Shown here: positions 1-7,522 of the stretch, one piece after another
How positions within the stretch are numbered: position 1 is the first letter of the stretch
Layout: every line of letters begins with the position of its first letter
From: Lachnospiraceae bacterium
Lineage (GTDB): Bacteria; Bacillota; Clostridia; Lachnospirales; Lachnospiraceae
Length of the DNA: 53,578 bases
Direction: 5' to 3'
NCBI GenBank assembly: GCA_015056915.1
Contig: SVFK01000014.1
Location: forward strand, 1-53,578
The notes under the pieces: model-generated
Database searches by the model: none
The model's input: only the letters and a program-made list of their open reading frames with translations
What the model was told of the DNA's origin: nothing
Position numbers and translations under genes: made by a program

Positions 1-448
1 TGACGGTAACGGGCGTATGTCCCGTTTGCTTACAACATTATTGCTGTACCGACAGGGATATGTGGTAGGAAGATATATTAGTATTGAAAGTAAGATTGAA
101 AAAACAAAGACAAAGTATTATGAGGTATTAGAACAGTGCGGAAAAGGATGGTATGAGGGGCAGGAGAACCCTATGCCGTTTGTAAAATATCTGCTAGGAA
201 TTATACTGGCTGCCTATCGTGATTTTGAAAGCCGAATTAATTTGGTAGATGATAAACTTCCGGCAATCGAGCAGGTGAGAACTGCCGTCAAGGAAAAGAT
301 TGGCAAGTTTACCAAGAGTGAGATTATGGAATTGGTGCCAAGCATCGGCAAGGCTTCTGTAGAAAACTCATTGAAGAAATTGACGGAAGAGGAAGTAATC
401 AAGAAACATGGTAAAGGTAAAGCTACATTCTACACCAGAAATGATTAG
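1..448 (+). CDS. Fic-domain protein, C-terminal part (5' end outside window)
   Basis: The reading frame is already open at the window edge: bases 2-25 read DGNGRMSR, the second half of the Fic active-site motif HPFxDGNGRxxR. Fic proteins usually transfer AMP from ATP to target hydroxyl side chains, and many are toxins or regulators. About 148 residues are visible. After the motif come the helices typical of the Fic core, then a C-terminal region (about nt 260-430) that reads like a winged helix-turn-helix (KSEIMELVPSIGKASVENSL), as in many Fic proteins that control their own expression. The conserved His and any inhibitory helix lie upstream and cannot be judged. It is in an accessory region, 150 bp before a truncated JetA-like gene. 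Confidence 0.85.
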   Translation, partial: DGNGRMSRLLTTLLLYRQGYVVGRYISIESKIEKTKTKYYEVLEQCGKGWYEGQENPMPFVKYLLGIILAAYRDFESRINLVDDKLPAIEQVRTAVKEKIGKFTKSEIMELVPSIGKASVENSLKKLTEEEVIKKHGKGKATFYTRND

Positions 449-599
449 AATAATCGTTGAAGTTTTTATTGTTTATAGTTAGGTGTTTAAGTCATTTTTA
501 GATTTAAGTTTGGGATATTAAGGGAGTTTTATTGGACACTGCGTGTGATAAAGTCAACTTTATAAAAACTATATAAAAAACTAGTCAAGGGGTGGTAGG

Positions 600-1619
600 A
601 TGATACTTTTTGATAATGTGGAATATGATAACTTTTTTAATCCGCTTTGTTGTAAAAATAAAAGAATATATTATGAGTGTATTTTGCAGCTTATTGAAAA
701 GTCAAAGTCTGTACCGCTTCTTTATGAATCTGATGCCAGAGATACTTTGATTCTATATTTGAGAAATTGTTCATATGCAGTAGAAGATGAAGTGGCGTCT
801 AGCATTGCAGACGAAAATATCAGTAGTAAGAAATCGGAAAATGAAAATGCAAGTGCAATCCTTAGATATTTTAGGCATTGTGGTTGGATTTCTGAAAGAG
901 AGATAGGACGAAGCGGTGATAATATTGCAACAGTTATGCCTTATTGTCGTAAAGTGATTGAAGCAATTGAGCGAATATTTAATCGTGATAATAGAGCAGC
1001 TTTAACGAACCATATCTTTTCTATTTATGACATATTGAGTTCCGCATATGTTGCTGACCATGGAAGAACGCATAGACCATATTCTAATATTTTGATTCCG
1101 GTAACGGATAATGTGGCTGATTTGAAGAATGAACTGCTTATCCTTAAAGATAGTATTCGCTCTATAATGCGCATGATTATTAAGATGACGGAAACGAATG
1201 AGTTGGGGCAGTTTTTGATTAGAGATGAGATGCTGGAAAATTTTTTTAATGATTATTTTTTTATAAAGAAAGATGGATTAATTCCGGGATACATTGAAGA
1301 AATAGAGAAGATGCTTCGTAAAATTGTAAAAACTGATGCTTATGAGAATATGATAAAAGAGTATCAGAGTTTTTATAATACAGATGCAATCTCTGCACGT
1401 GAGGTAGTAGATGGTCAACTGGCAGAAGTTAGGAGCTTCATAAGTTATGAGTATGTTAAAGAGATGCTTTGTCTGAACTTGTATCTAGCAAGGTGGATAA
1501 GGAAGTGTAGAGAAATAGTGGTTAATTTACATTTGAAACTTTCAGTTTGTACATTATTGATAATTAAATTAAGAAATATTTTAAAGCCGACTGGTTCATC
1601 CGGTCGGCTGCTTTTATGA
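600..1619 (+). pseudogene. jetA: Truncated JetA-like protein (Wadjet system remnant)
   Basis: The first ~280 residues resemble the JetA/DUF5716 family, the kleisin-like subunit of the Wadjet (JetABCD) SMC-type anti-plasmid system: an opening of the LFDNV..FFNPL..KN..IYYE type, a winged-helix-like ILRYFRHCGWI segment, and an IYDILSSAY helix. JetA proteins are usually about 450-500 residues. Here the family-like sequence stops near residue 285 (about nt 1455) and runs into a short unrelated tail that ends on a terminator. No JetB, JetC (SMC ATPase) or JetD (TOPRIM) gene follows. I infer an internal deletion that removed the rest of the operon, leaving the original terminator. Recognition is by pattern memory, not alignment, so the family call is moderate. 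Confidence 0.55.
1585..1615 (+). terminator. Rho-independent terminator overlapping the JetA-like tail
   Basis: AGCCGACTGG at 1585-1594 pairs with CCGGTCGGCT at 1600-1609 (one T-G wobble) around a 5-nt loop, followed by GCTTTT. It lies inside the 3' end of the truncated reading frame, which is odd for an intact gene and fits an operon that lost its middle. Confidence 0.75.
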
Positions 1620-1678
1620 TGGAAAAATAGCGGTTACTATGCTATAATCCTATCAGTGAAAAAACACTTTTTAACGAT

Positions 1679-1750
1679 GAACCCCCTTATAGGAAGTTTG
1701 ACAAAAGTGAACCCCCTAGAGGGCAAAAAACGGAGTAGTACGAACCCCCT
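1679..1750 (+). repeat. Three GAACCCCCT direct repeats
   Basis: GAACCCCCT occurs at 1679-1687, 1709-1717 and 1742-1750, so starts are 30 and 33 bp apart, about three helical turns. All are in the same orientation in an AT-rich non-coding stretch. They are followed by an imperfect ACTAC/GTAGT-rich inverted segment to 1777. The 500-bp gap 1620-2121 otherwise holds the phosphatase fragment, the left element junction and a terminator. The role is unknown; protein-binding iterons are one possibility. Confidence 0.6.
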
Positions 1751-1914
1751 AGTTTGACTACGTTTTTACTACTACACAAGGAAAAAGTGTGCAATGATAT
1801 GCCACTTTATGACCAAAAATGTAGTAAATAAATATTGAAGTATAAATGCCGGGAAATGCGATAAAACCTAGCAAAACTGGGCATATCTTGGCAATTTAAG
1901 ATAGGAGAAAATCT

Positions 1915-1956
1915 ATGATTAAAGTACTTTTCGTATGCCACGGCAGGAGGTGCTAA
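1915..1956 (+). pseudogene. Orphan 5' fragment of low-molecular-weight protein tyrosine phosphatase gene
   Basis: The frame reads MIKVLFVCHGRRC then stop, with a ribosome site (AGGAGA) upstream. MIKVLFVCHG is the start of a low-molecular-weight tyrosine phosphatase up to the catalytic Cys of the CX5R loop. The complete gene at 11227 begins MIKILFICHGNICRS. Over 31 nt (1915-1945 versus 11227-11257) the two copies match at 26 positions, ending in an identical TGCCACGGCA. The differences are expected if this is the original chromosomal start and the 11227 copy carries a start brought in by the element. Confidence 0.85.
1936..1945 (+). other. Left attachment site core (attL)
   Basis: TGCCACGGCA here is identical to 11248-11257. 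It is a TGCC/GGCA inverted repeat with a 2-bp centre, a plausible tyrosine-recombinase core, and it marks the point where similarity to the phosphatase gene stops. The exact crossover points are not resolvable from one sequence. Confidence 0.75.
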
Positions 1957-2006
1957 TCGGTGGAAATTCCTTTAGAAATCAAGGTGTTGGGGGACGAAAT
2001 GATAAG

Positions 2007-2030
2007 TTTTGCAACTACTTTACAACTTTT
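2007..2030 (+). repeat. Integrase arm-type sites, left end
   Basis: TTTACAACTTTT at 2019-2030, preceded by the looser TTTTGCAACTACTT at 2007-2020, matches repeats at the right end (TTTTACAACTT at 11087 and 11099, and inverted AAGTTGTAAAA at 11067). Tn916-type integrases bind such arm repeats through their N-terminal domain. Confidence 0.55.
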
Positions 2031-2063
2031 CAAAAGAGAGGATAGAAAGTGTTCTGATACGAT

Positions 2064-2113
2064 AAAAAGGGTTTTGTAAGATAGAGTGAAATCTATTCTG
2101 CAAAATCCTTTTT
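2064..2113 (-). terminator. Terminator of the XRE gene
   Basis: AAAAAGGGTTTTG and CAAAATCCTTTTT pair, with an inner AAGATAGA/TCTATTCT extension. Read on the minus strand it ends in a T run, just after the stop of the XRE gene at 2122. Confidence 0.7.
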
Positions 2114-2121
2114 CCTTTCAT

Positions 2122-2451
2122 TTATTTGTTTTTGGTCAAGTCAATCACAATATCATGCACATTCTTAAATTGAGAATCTGACAGTTTATTCAATGCGCTG
2201 TAGAGCGTATCAACTTCCTTTGGACGAGAAGAATCAAAGTCAAAGAAATCCATGGGAGCAATCCCAAAATAATCGCATATATAAAAGAAATTTACCATAG
2301 AGGGAAGTGCTTTCCCGTTTTCGATATTATTGATATATCCGGGATTTTGCCCGATAGACAGGCTCATGTCCCGGGCAGATACGCCCTTATTCATGCGTAG
2401 TTGAGCTAGTCTTTTGCTGAACTGTTCTTCATAAATACTTTTCTCGTTCAT
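2122..2451 (-). CDS. XRE-family helix-turn-helix regulator
   Basis: A 109-residue protein. Residues ~10-65 form a cro/cI-type HTH: LAQLRMNKGVSARDMSLSIG then PGYINNIENGKALPS, the usual five-helix pattern with the recognition helix at GYINNIENG. The C-terminal ~40 residues are a short acidic tail. I chose ATG at 2451 because AAGGAGG lies 8 nt upstream; an in-frame GTG at 2460 would place that site too close. It is divergent from the zinc-ribbon cassette starting at 2623, so it may control that cassette from the 170-bp gap. No target is proven. Confidence 0.85.
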   Translation of the reverse strand: MNEKSIYEEQFSKRLAQLRMNKGVSARDMSLSIGQNPGYINNIENGKALPSMVNFFYICDYFGIAPMDFFDFDSSRPKEVDTLYSALNKLSDSQFKNVHDIVIDLTKNK

Positions 2452-2622
2452 TTCCACCACCTCCTTGTAATATTGTATCTAATATAATGACCAATATCGG
2501 AGGAATCAAAGCGATAAAAACATTGATGTATTTGAATGGATATGATATCATGAAAAAAATGAGGGAAATAATGTGATTTCCCGGAAATAGATTCGCAAAA
2601 AGACGAAAGAGAGGGTTTTAAT

Positions 2623-3693
2623 ATGTTTTGCAACAAATGTGGAAATCAAGTAGGTAATGGGGCAAAATTCTGCCCGAAGTGTGGAATGCAATTTCACACT
2701 CCCGAAAATGGAGCAATGGAAAAAACAGTGAAAAAGACAGGCGGGAATAGAGGTATAATTCCCCTAATCCTTGCCGGAATCTGCATTGTGATGTTAGTGG
2801 GAATTGTGGCATTGCTTAACAGTGATGGAGCTGTTGTGGTAGGCGGAATACGCTATGAGTGTTATAAGGATAGCAAAACAGCAGCAATACTCTATCCTGA
2901 AAAGGAGGTCAGGGGTAATTTAGTAATTCCTGCAACAGTGAAAAAAGGATTTCACACTTATCGGGTGGTTTCTACATTGAATGGTACTTTTGAGGAGTGT
3001 GACGCTTTGGAAAGTGTCAAACTGCCGGATGGTATGACCTCTATTGGGCAGGCTGTTTTTCGTGGCTGCAGCAGTCTGACGAGTATAGAATTGCCGGATA
3101 GTATAACTTCTATAGGGCATTCCACTTTTAGTGGTTGCAGCAGCCTGAAAAGCATAGTTCTACCAGATAATATGACCTCTATAGAAAGCGGGCTTTTTAA
3201 TGATTGTGAAAGTTTAAGAAGTATAAAGCTACCTGCTGGGTTAACTTCCATAGAGAACGGTGCATTTGAAAATTGCAGCAGTTTGACGGACATAGACTTG
3301 CCGGAGGGACTGACCTCCATCGGAGCCGGTGCATTTAGAGATTGCACTGGCTTAAGAGACATAGAACTGCCGGAAAAATTGACAGTTATTGACACTAACG
3401 CATTCAGCGGCTGCATCAGTCTGACGGAGATTGAACTGCCGGAGGGGTTGACCTCCTTTGGTGCTACTGTGTTTTACGAATGTGGATGCATAGTAAAAGT
3501 TCCTGCAACGCTAATTGATAAGATTCCCAATATGGAAAGGCTGTTATCTAACTGTTTTTGGGAACTTGTAGATACAGGCAATGCGGGAATAGAAAATACC
3601 GATTCGGATGATTATGACCGTTCCGATTTTGAGAGTGACCGGGCATATCAGGAATATTCTGATTTTGGAGATACATCAGGTTTAAGAAAATAA
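2623..3693 (+). CDS. Zinc-ribbon, single-TM protein with BspA-type leucine-rich repeats
   Basis: A 356-residue protein. Residues 1-25 are a zinc ribbon (CNKCG..CPKCG); residues ~44-66 are one membrane helix (GIIPLILAGICIVMLVGIVA). From ~115 to ~290 there are about eight BspA/LRR_5 repeats of roughly 23 residues with the core SLTSIELPDSITSIG. BspA-type repeats usually mediate protein binding at the cell surface. With the ribbon on the inside and repeats outside, it would be an N-in membrane-anchored receptor-like protein. The last 60 residues are acidic. It is the first gene of a three-gene cassette in which every protein has a zinc ribbon. Function unknown. Confidence 0.8.
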   Translation: MFCNKCGNQVGNGAKFCPKCGMQFHTPENGAMEKTVKKTGGNRGIIPLILAGICIVMLVGIVALLNSDGAVVVGGIRYECYKDSKTAAILYPEKEVRGNLVIPATVKKGFHTYRVVSTLNGTFEECDALESVKLPDGMTSIGQAVFRGCSSLTSIELPDSITSIGHSTFSGCSSLKSIVLPDNMTSIESGLFNDCESLRSIKLPAGLTSIENGAFENCSSLTDIDLPEGLTSIGAGAFRDCTGLRDIELPEKLTVIDTNAFSGCISLTEIELPEGLTSFGATVFYECGCIVKVPATLIDKIPNMERLLSNCFWELVDTGNAGIENTDSDDYDRSDFESDRAYQEYSDFGDTSGLRK

Positions 3694-3720
3694 TCATCAT
3701 AAACACAGGAGGATAAACAA

Positions 3721-4167
3721 ATGGCATTTTTAGATAAGGTACTTGGTAAGGACGAAAGAGAAAGAAAACTGGAAAAGGAAATCCGCAGCTTGGAATTGCG
3801 TAAAGAATCCGTGTTCTCTGCCATTAACGGAGAAATCGCCCGTTTACAGAGAGAGCGCAGCAATGTGTTGTTGACTGCCGGGACTGCCGCCTATGAAGCA
3901 TGGAACAAGGATAAGGCACAGGCGGATTTGACAGAGTTCTGGGACAAAATTCAGGACTTGGAGAAGCAGATTGCAGAACAGGAAACCAAAAGGACAGAAA
4001 TGGGAATTAAATATGATGAAGAAATCCGGCTGATTAACAGCAATCTCGGCATGCATGCCGCAAATGCAACTTCCACAGTAGGCACCGGCGCAGCATGTCC
4101 GAAATGCGGAGCGGCGATTAGCGATGATGATATCTTCTGTCAAGGCTGCGGCGCAAAGCTGAAATAA
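3721..4167 (+). CDS. Coiled-coil protein with C-terminal zinc ribbon
   Basis: A 148-residue soluble protein starting after GGAGGATAAACAA. Residues ~10-50 and ~75-110 are highly charged helices with heptad-like spacing (RERKLEKEIRSLELRKESV; KIQDLEKQIAEQETKRTEM), so probably a helical hairpin or coiled coil. Residues ~127-147 are a zinc ribbon, CPKCGAAI then CQGCGAKLK. The layout is the reverse of its neighbours, which carry the ribbon at the N terminus. It is 27 bp after the LRR gene and 16 bp before the next, so the three are one operon. I do not recognise a named family; an adaptor between the two membrane proteins is a guess. Confidence 0.75.
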   Translation: MAFLDKVLGKDERERKLEKEIRSLELRKESVFSAINGEIARLQRERSNVLLTAGTAAYEAWNKDKAQADLTEFWDKIQDLEKQIAEQETKRTEMGIKYDEEIRLINSNLGMHAANATSTVGTGAACPKCGAAISDDDIFCQGCGAKLK

Positions 4168-4183
4168 GCCGGGAGGACAAAGC

Positions 4184-5041
4184 ATGTTTTGTAATAAATG
4201 CGGTACGCAGCTATCAGATTCAGCGGCATTTTGTAATCAGTGCGGAAACGCCATGCAAGCAACATTGCCACCCGGAAAAAAGGTTGTACCCAAAACGCCT
4301 GTTAGAAACACAGGCATGGGGCAAAAGAAAATACCAAAGGTGCTGTGGCTGTTACTCCCTATTATCATATTGATTGCAGCGGTACTCTGTGCAGTATCCC
4401 TCAAAAAGCCGGATATACATGGGACATGGGTGGATGAACAAGGACTGATAGCCTTTACCTTTGCGGAAAATGGCAGCTTGCGTGTATCGGGAAAGAATAA
4501 CATATTAGGTGCGGATTTATTCCAGTTTACGGAGGATAAGGAGGGCAATCTCACTTTACAGGCAAAGGGAATATCGGGAGATACGATTTCCTTAAATATG
4601 AAGTATGAATTGTCCGAGGATATGTTGGATATTACGGTACTTGGGCAAAATTTTACGCTCTATCGCACAGACGAGGAAAAAATGATACTGGAAGTGTTGG
4701 AAAACCCGGAAGAAGCACAGGAGGTCATGGCAGAAGCGGTGGAGGAGGTATTGGACACTTTTCAGAGTATCTCGCTGTATGGTACATGGACGGATGAAAG
4801 TGGCGTGATATCTTTTACCTTTCAGGAGAATGGCACAATCCGCATAGGAGGTCTTGCGGACACTCTGGGAGCAGATTTGTTTACCTTTACCGAGGTAGAC
4901 GGCGATACGCTCCAACTGAAAGCAGATACTGGAAACAAGCTGCTGAATCTGATTAGCCTGAATTTGAATTATGAAATATCCGGGGATGTACTGACCGTGC
5001 AAATTGCTGGCAATACATATCGGTTGATAAAGCAGGATTAG
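4184..5041 (+). CDS. Zinc-ribbon single-TM protein with two lipocalin-like repeats
   Basis: A 285-residue protein. It has an N-terminal zinc ribbon (CNKCG..CNQCG, residues 3-21), a basic linker, one membrane helix at ~50-70 (VLWLLLPIIILIAAVLCAV), then two copies of a ~75-residue beta-rich unit. Unit one begins HGTWVDEQGLIAFTFAENG and unit two YGTWTDESGVISFTFQENG; both contain LGADLF(Q/T)FTE. They look like the small beta-sheet domains seen in Firmicute zinc-ribbon membrane proteins. Function unknown. RBS GGGAGGACAAAGC is well placed. Last large gene of the cassette. Confidence 0.75.
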   Translation: MFCNKCGTQLSDSAAFCNQCGNAMQATLPPGKKVVPKTPVRNTGMGQKKIPKVLWLLLPIIILIAAVLCAVSLKKPDIHGTWVDEQGLIAFTFAENGSLRVSGKNNILGADLFQFTEDKEGNLTLQAKGISGDTISLNMKYELSEDMLDITVLGQNFTLYRTDEEKMILEVLENPEEAQEVMAEAVEEVLDTFQSISLYGTWTDESGVISFTFQENGTIRIGGLADTLGADLFTFTEVDGDTLQLKADTGNKLLNLISLNLNYEISGDVLTVQIAGNTYRLIKQD

Positions 5042-5054
5042 GAGGCATAAATAA

Positions 5055-5234
5055 GTGGCACATGATATAAGAAGTACACCTGATTATGGTATCCTTGAAG
5101 CCTATGTGCATGAAGAAGAGAAGTATCATAATTTTGATGATTTTAAAAAGAATCATGTAAATGAAATCGCTCGAAATAATCCGGAAGTGTGGCGATTAGC
5201 AAAACAAGATTTTGAGTTATATAAATATTGGTAA
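5055..5234 (+). CDS. Small hypothetical protein, 59 residues
   Basis: A short frame with GTG start at 5055, preceded by AGGAGG that overlaps the stop of the upstream zinc-ribbon gene, so translational coupling is likely. The product is acidic-to-neutral and helical (EAYVHEEEKYHNFDDFKKN, ending LAKQDFELYKYW), without a signal peptide or membrane helix. Family not recognised. The strong ribosome site and tight spacing (13 bp) argue it is real. It could be a fourth component of the zinc-ribbon cassette. Confidence 0.6.
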   Translation: MAHDIRSTPDYGILEAYVHEEEKYHNFDDFKKNHVNEIARNNPEVWRLAKQDFELYKYW

Positions 5235-5281
5235 AAGTGAGAACAGGTTTCCTTGAATGGGGAAGCCTGTGTTAGTCTGCC

Positions 5282-6217
5282 CTATTTTGCCGCTTTTAGT
5301 GACGGTAAATTCCAAAGCCAATTCAGACAGAGAAGCAGGGACTGTCTCTCGCTGAATGTATAATCGGGAATATTGCTATCTGATAAAGCGGATATTATCT
5401 TGTGGAAATCAATCAGGGTATTCCATGCATCCATATCCATAGACAAATACTGGCACAGTTCACTTGCATATTCGGGAGAATATCTGCTGATATGTCCCAA
5501 TTTATTGACAAGCATTTCAGGTGTCACAGACAATGAAGATTCTGCAGCGATTTTTGAAATTTTTGCAAGTTTCCCATACAAAGCAGTTGCTTCATCATCA
5601 ACGAGTGCCGGTGTTTCGGCTGATTCTACGCTTAAGGCTTCCTTAAAAAGCATTCTCCCGGTCTCATTCAATTCAGTGTAGAATTTTACAAAATCCGTGT
5701 CATATACAGTTGCACAAGTCAAAACATCTGCGATTTGATACAAGTAGGTCAAAGCGTCACAGGTCAAATCCTTGAAATGTTTAAGTATCTCTTGTTCAAT
5801 ATAATCCCATGCACGCTCTGTTTGAGCTTCGGTAACTTCGTCTTCATTATAAAAAGTGATGTTTGTAATAGCCGATTTTCTTTGTGTCCCTTTCGTATTC
5901 AACTTGCGGTCATCAAATACGGTTTGAAGATATTCCAACGCAATATTTCCTAATCTTAAAGTGTCAAAATCAGGGGAATCAATATCTACATTGATTGCAT
6001 TGCAATAGTTTACAAACACGTCATAAGGCAAAGGGCGCTTGCATGCAAGGTAATCGTGAATGGTTGATTTTGAAGAATGAGTTAATTCTGTTAGTGATAT
6101 ACCACTGTCTACGGGAATTTCTTTCCGTTTGGGTTCGTAGAGAATGACAAACAATGCATTCCAAAAGTAGGGGCTGAGTTCTGAAAATTTCTCCAATACA
6201 AGTTCAGTTCTAATCAT
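5282..6217 (-). CDS. Helix-turn-helix transcriptional regulator, 311 residues
   Basis: Residues ~35-70 read as a cI/XRE-like HTH: GISLTELTHSSKSTIHDYLACKRPLP. The remaining 230 residues are helical and unrecognised, probably a sensing or oligomerisation domain. RBS AAAGGAG stands 7 nt before ATG at 6217. It is divergent from the transfer/replication module that starts at 6470, the usual position for the repressor of an integrative element. The 250-bp divergent gap contains a hairpin (6310-6349) and AT-rich promoter-like sequence, but no clear operator repeat was identified. Confidence 0.7.
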   Translation of the reverse strand: MIRTELVLEKFSELSPYFWNALFVILYEPKRKEIPVDSGISLTELTHSSKSTIHDYLACKRPLPYDVFVNYCNAINVDIDSPDFDTLRLGNIALEYLQTVFDDRKLNTKGTQRKSAITNITFYNEDEVTEAQTERAWDYIEQEILKHFKDLTCDALTYLYQIADVLTCATVYDTDFVKFYTELNETGRMLFKEALSVESAETPALVDDEATALYGKLAKISKIAAESSLSVTPEMLVNKLGHISRYSPEYASELCQYLSMDMDAWNTLIDFHKIISALSDSNIPDYTFSERQSLLLCLNWLWNLPSLKAAK

Positions 6218-6309
6218 GATTTTTCTCCTTTATGTATAGTGTATTCTATAACTTAGAAAGAGTAAATGTAAACTGTTTAACATTATAGTATACCAAAAGT
6301 TCTGTGTGC

Positions 6310-6349
6310 AAATCCTCCGAAAAAACAAGCGCTACACTTCGGAGGATTT
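6310..6349 (+). terminator. Hairpin in the divergent control region
   Basis: AAATCCTCCGAA at 6310-6321 pairs perfectly (12 bp) with TTCGGAGGATTT at 6338-6349, followed by one further T and CAAC. It lies between the minus-strand regulator and the plus-strand module, so it may be an attenuator for the module. Confidence 0.5.
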
Positions 6350-6469
6350 TCAACTTTGCATGTAGTAAAATGAACTCAACACAGGAAAGCCGGTTGAACG
6401 TGGAAAACTGAATAGAGGAAAAGCACAGTCCTTGGACAAGGACAAAAAACAAAATTGGAGGTAAAAGAC

Positions 6470-6721
6470 ATGAGAATGAAAGCGTATGTAACATTATTAG
6501 GAAAGGTTGCAAAACCTTGGAAGGACAGGGAAGGAGTTGACCGTGTTAGTTATTCTGCAAATGTCATGCAGGAGAACGGAGAGATTATTGATACTATCCG
6601 TTTGACACAGGAGCAGTACAACACCCTGCTTGCCGGAAAGGCGTACACCATTACTGCTGATTATGGCACTGGTAACAATGGCGGCTATCTTCGTATTGTA
6701 GATATCGCTGAAACAAAGTAA
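6470..6721 (+). CDS. Small beta-rich protein, possible ssDNA-binding protein
   Basis: 83 residues (MRMKAYVTLLGKVAKPWKD...). The start is ATG at 6470 because GGAGG sits 8 nt upstream; an upstream in-frame TTG would put that site inside the gene. The predicted pattern is short beta strands joined by turns (YVTLLGKV, RVSYSANVM, IIDTIRL, AYTITADYG, YLRIVDI), suggesting an OB-like barrel. Rolling-circle elements and filamentous phages often carry a small ssDNA-binding protein in this place, before the ATPase and Rep genes. That role is inferred from fold pattern and position only. Confidence 0.6.
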   Translation: MRMKAYVTLLGKVAKPWKDREGVDRVSYSANVMQENGEIIDTIRLTQEQYNTLLAGKAYTITADYGTGNNGGYLRIVDIAETK

Positions 6722-6729
6722 ATACAGCA

Positions 6730-6757
6730 CCCAGCCCCGGCCCGGCAAGGGGCTGGG
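6730..6757 (+). other. GC-rich intergenic hairpin
   Basis: CCCAGCCCC at 6730-6738 pairs with GGGGCTGGG at 6749-6757 over a 10-nt loop, immediately before the ribosome site of the next gene. No T run follows, so it looks more like an mRNA-stability or processing hairpin than a terminator. Its G+C content stands out from the surroundings. Confidence 0.6.
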
Positions 6758-6773
6758 GCGGAAAGGAGACATT

Positions 6774-7520
6774 ATGCGTTTGAAAGATGACTTAATAAAC
6801 TTATATAACTCCATGGAGGATGATTTCGATAATAAAAAATGGGGTAAGCTGCTGGCAAAAGGCACATTTTTCGCAGTGGTTATTGTATGTATGCTATTGT
6901 GCTTATATGGGCTGGCAAAACTTATCTACATCAATATCGGCTACATTATTATCGTTGTTGGCGGTATCGGGTGCATTATTGCACTGATTCGCAGCATGCT
7001 GCCTAAGAGGACACCGAAACAGGATATCCCTCCCCAGTCAATGGTGGAAAACACCCTCCAATATGACCCGGTAGACATGGAGAACAATTATAAAATGCTG
7101 GCAGAACATCTTGCCAACATGTTAATTGAAGAAAGTGAAATACTGAAACTCCAAAAGCCCAACAATCCCCGACAGTTGGAAGCCCCCTTGCATTGGGAAG
7201 TAAAGTACAATGTACCGTTTTACTATTACATGGTGGCAAAAACGGCTTCGTCTGTTGATGAAAATAATGTAAAAAATGTGTTGCAACGCATCATTGAGCG
7301 CAAACTCAATGACGATGAATTGCCTGGAATATACCCGCCCGTACGTTTTTATAATGGACAGCCCTGTCCTGCTATCGTAGTAGACAATGTCAAGGAGACG
7401 GATAATTTTGTTCAGATTAATATTGTGTGGACGAATGAATATTATGGGGCATACCGCAAGCGGCGGATTTATAACAGCCAGCGCACAATCAACCACCAGT
7501 CGCAGGATAAGGAGTTTTAA
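6774..7520 (+). CDS. Two-TM membrane protein of the transfer module
   Basis: 248 residues. After a short charged N terminus, residues ~32-55 (FFAVVIVCMLLCLYGLAKLIY) and ~57-78 (IGYIIIVVGGIGCIIALI) form two membrane helices with a tight turn. The rest is a soluble domain ending in a basic stretch. It ends 2 bp before the ATPase gene, whose ribosome site is inside this gene, so the two are translationally coupled. Larger FtsK/TcpA coupling proteins carry an N-terminal membrane anchor fused to the ATPase; here anchor and motor may be split into two proteins. Family not recognised by name. Confidence 0.65.
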   Translation: MRLKDDLINLYNSMEDDFDNKKWGKLLAKGTFFAVVIVCMLLCLYGLAKLIYINIGYIIIVVGGIGCIIALIRSMLPKRTPKQDIPPQSMVENTLQYDPVDMENNYKMLAEHLANMLIEESEILKLQKPNNPRQLEAPLHWEVKYNVPFYYYMVAKTASSVDENNVKNVLQRIIERKLNDDELPGIYPPVRFYNGQPCPAIVVDNVKETDNFVQINIVWTNEYYGAYRKRRIYNSQRTINHQSQDKEF

Positions 7521-7522
7521 GT

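Noticed and set aside
2958..3416. Long antisense open frame opposite the LRR repeats
   Set aside because: It mirrors the regular 23-residue repeats of the plus-strand gene, has no ribosome site and no recognisable protein character.
2990..3480. Regularly spaced repeated DNA, CRISPR-like at first sight
   Set aside because: The period is about 69 bp and in frame with the BspA-type LRR protein repeats; the units diverge and there are no unique spacers.
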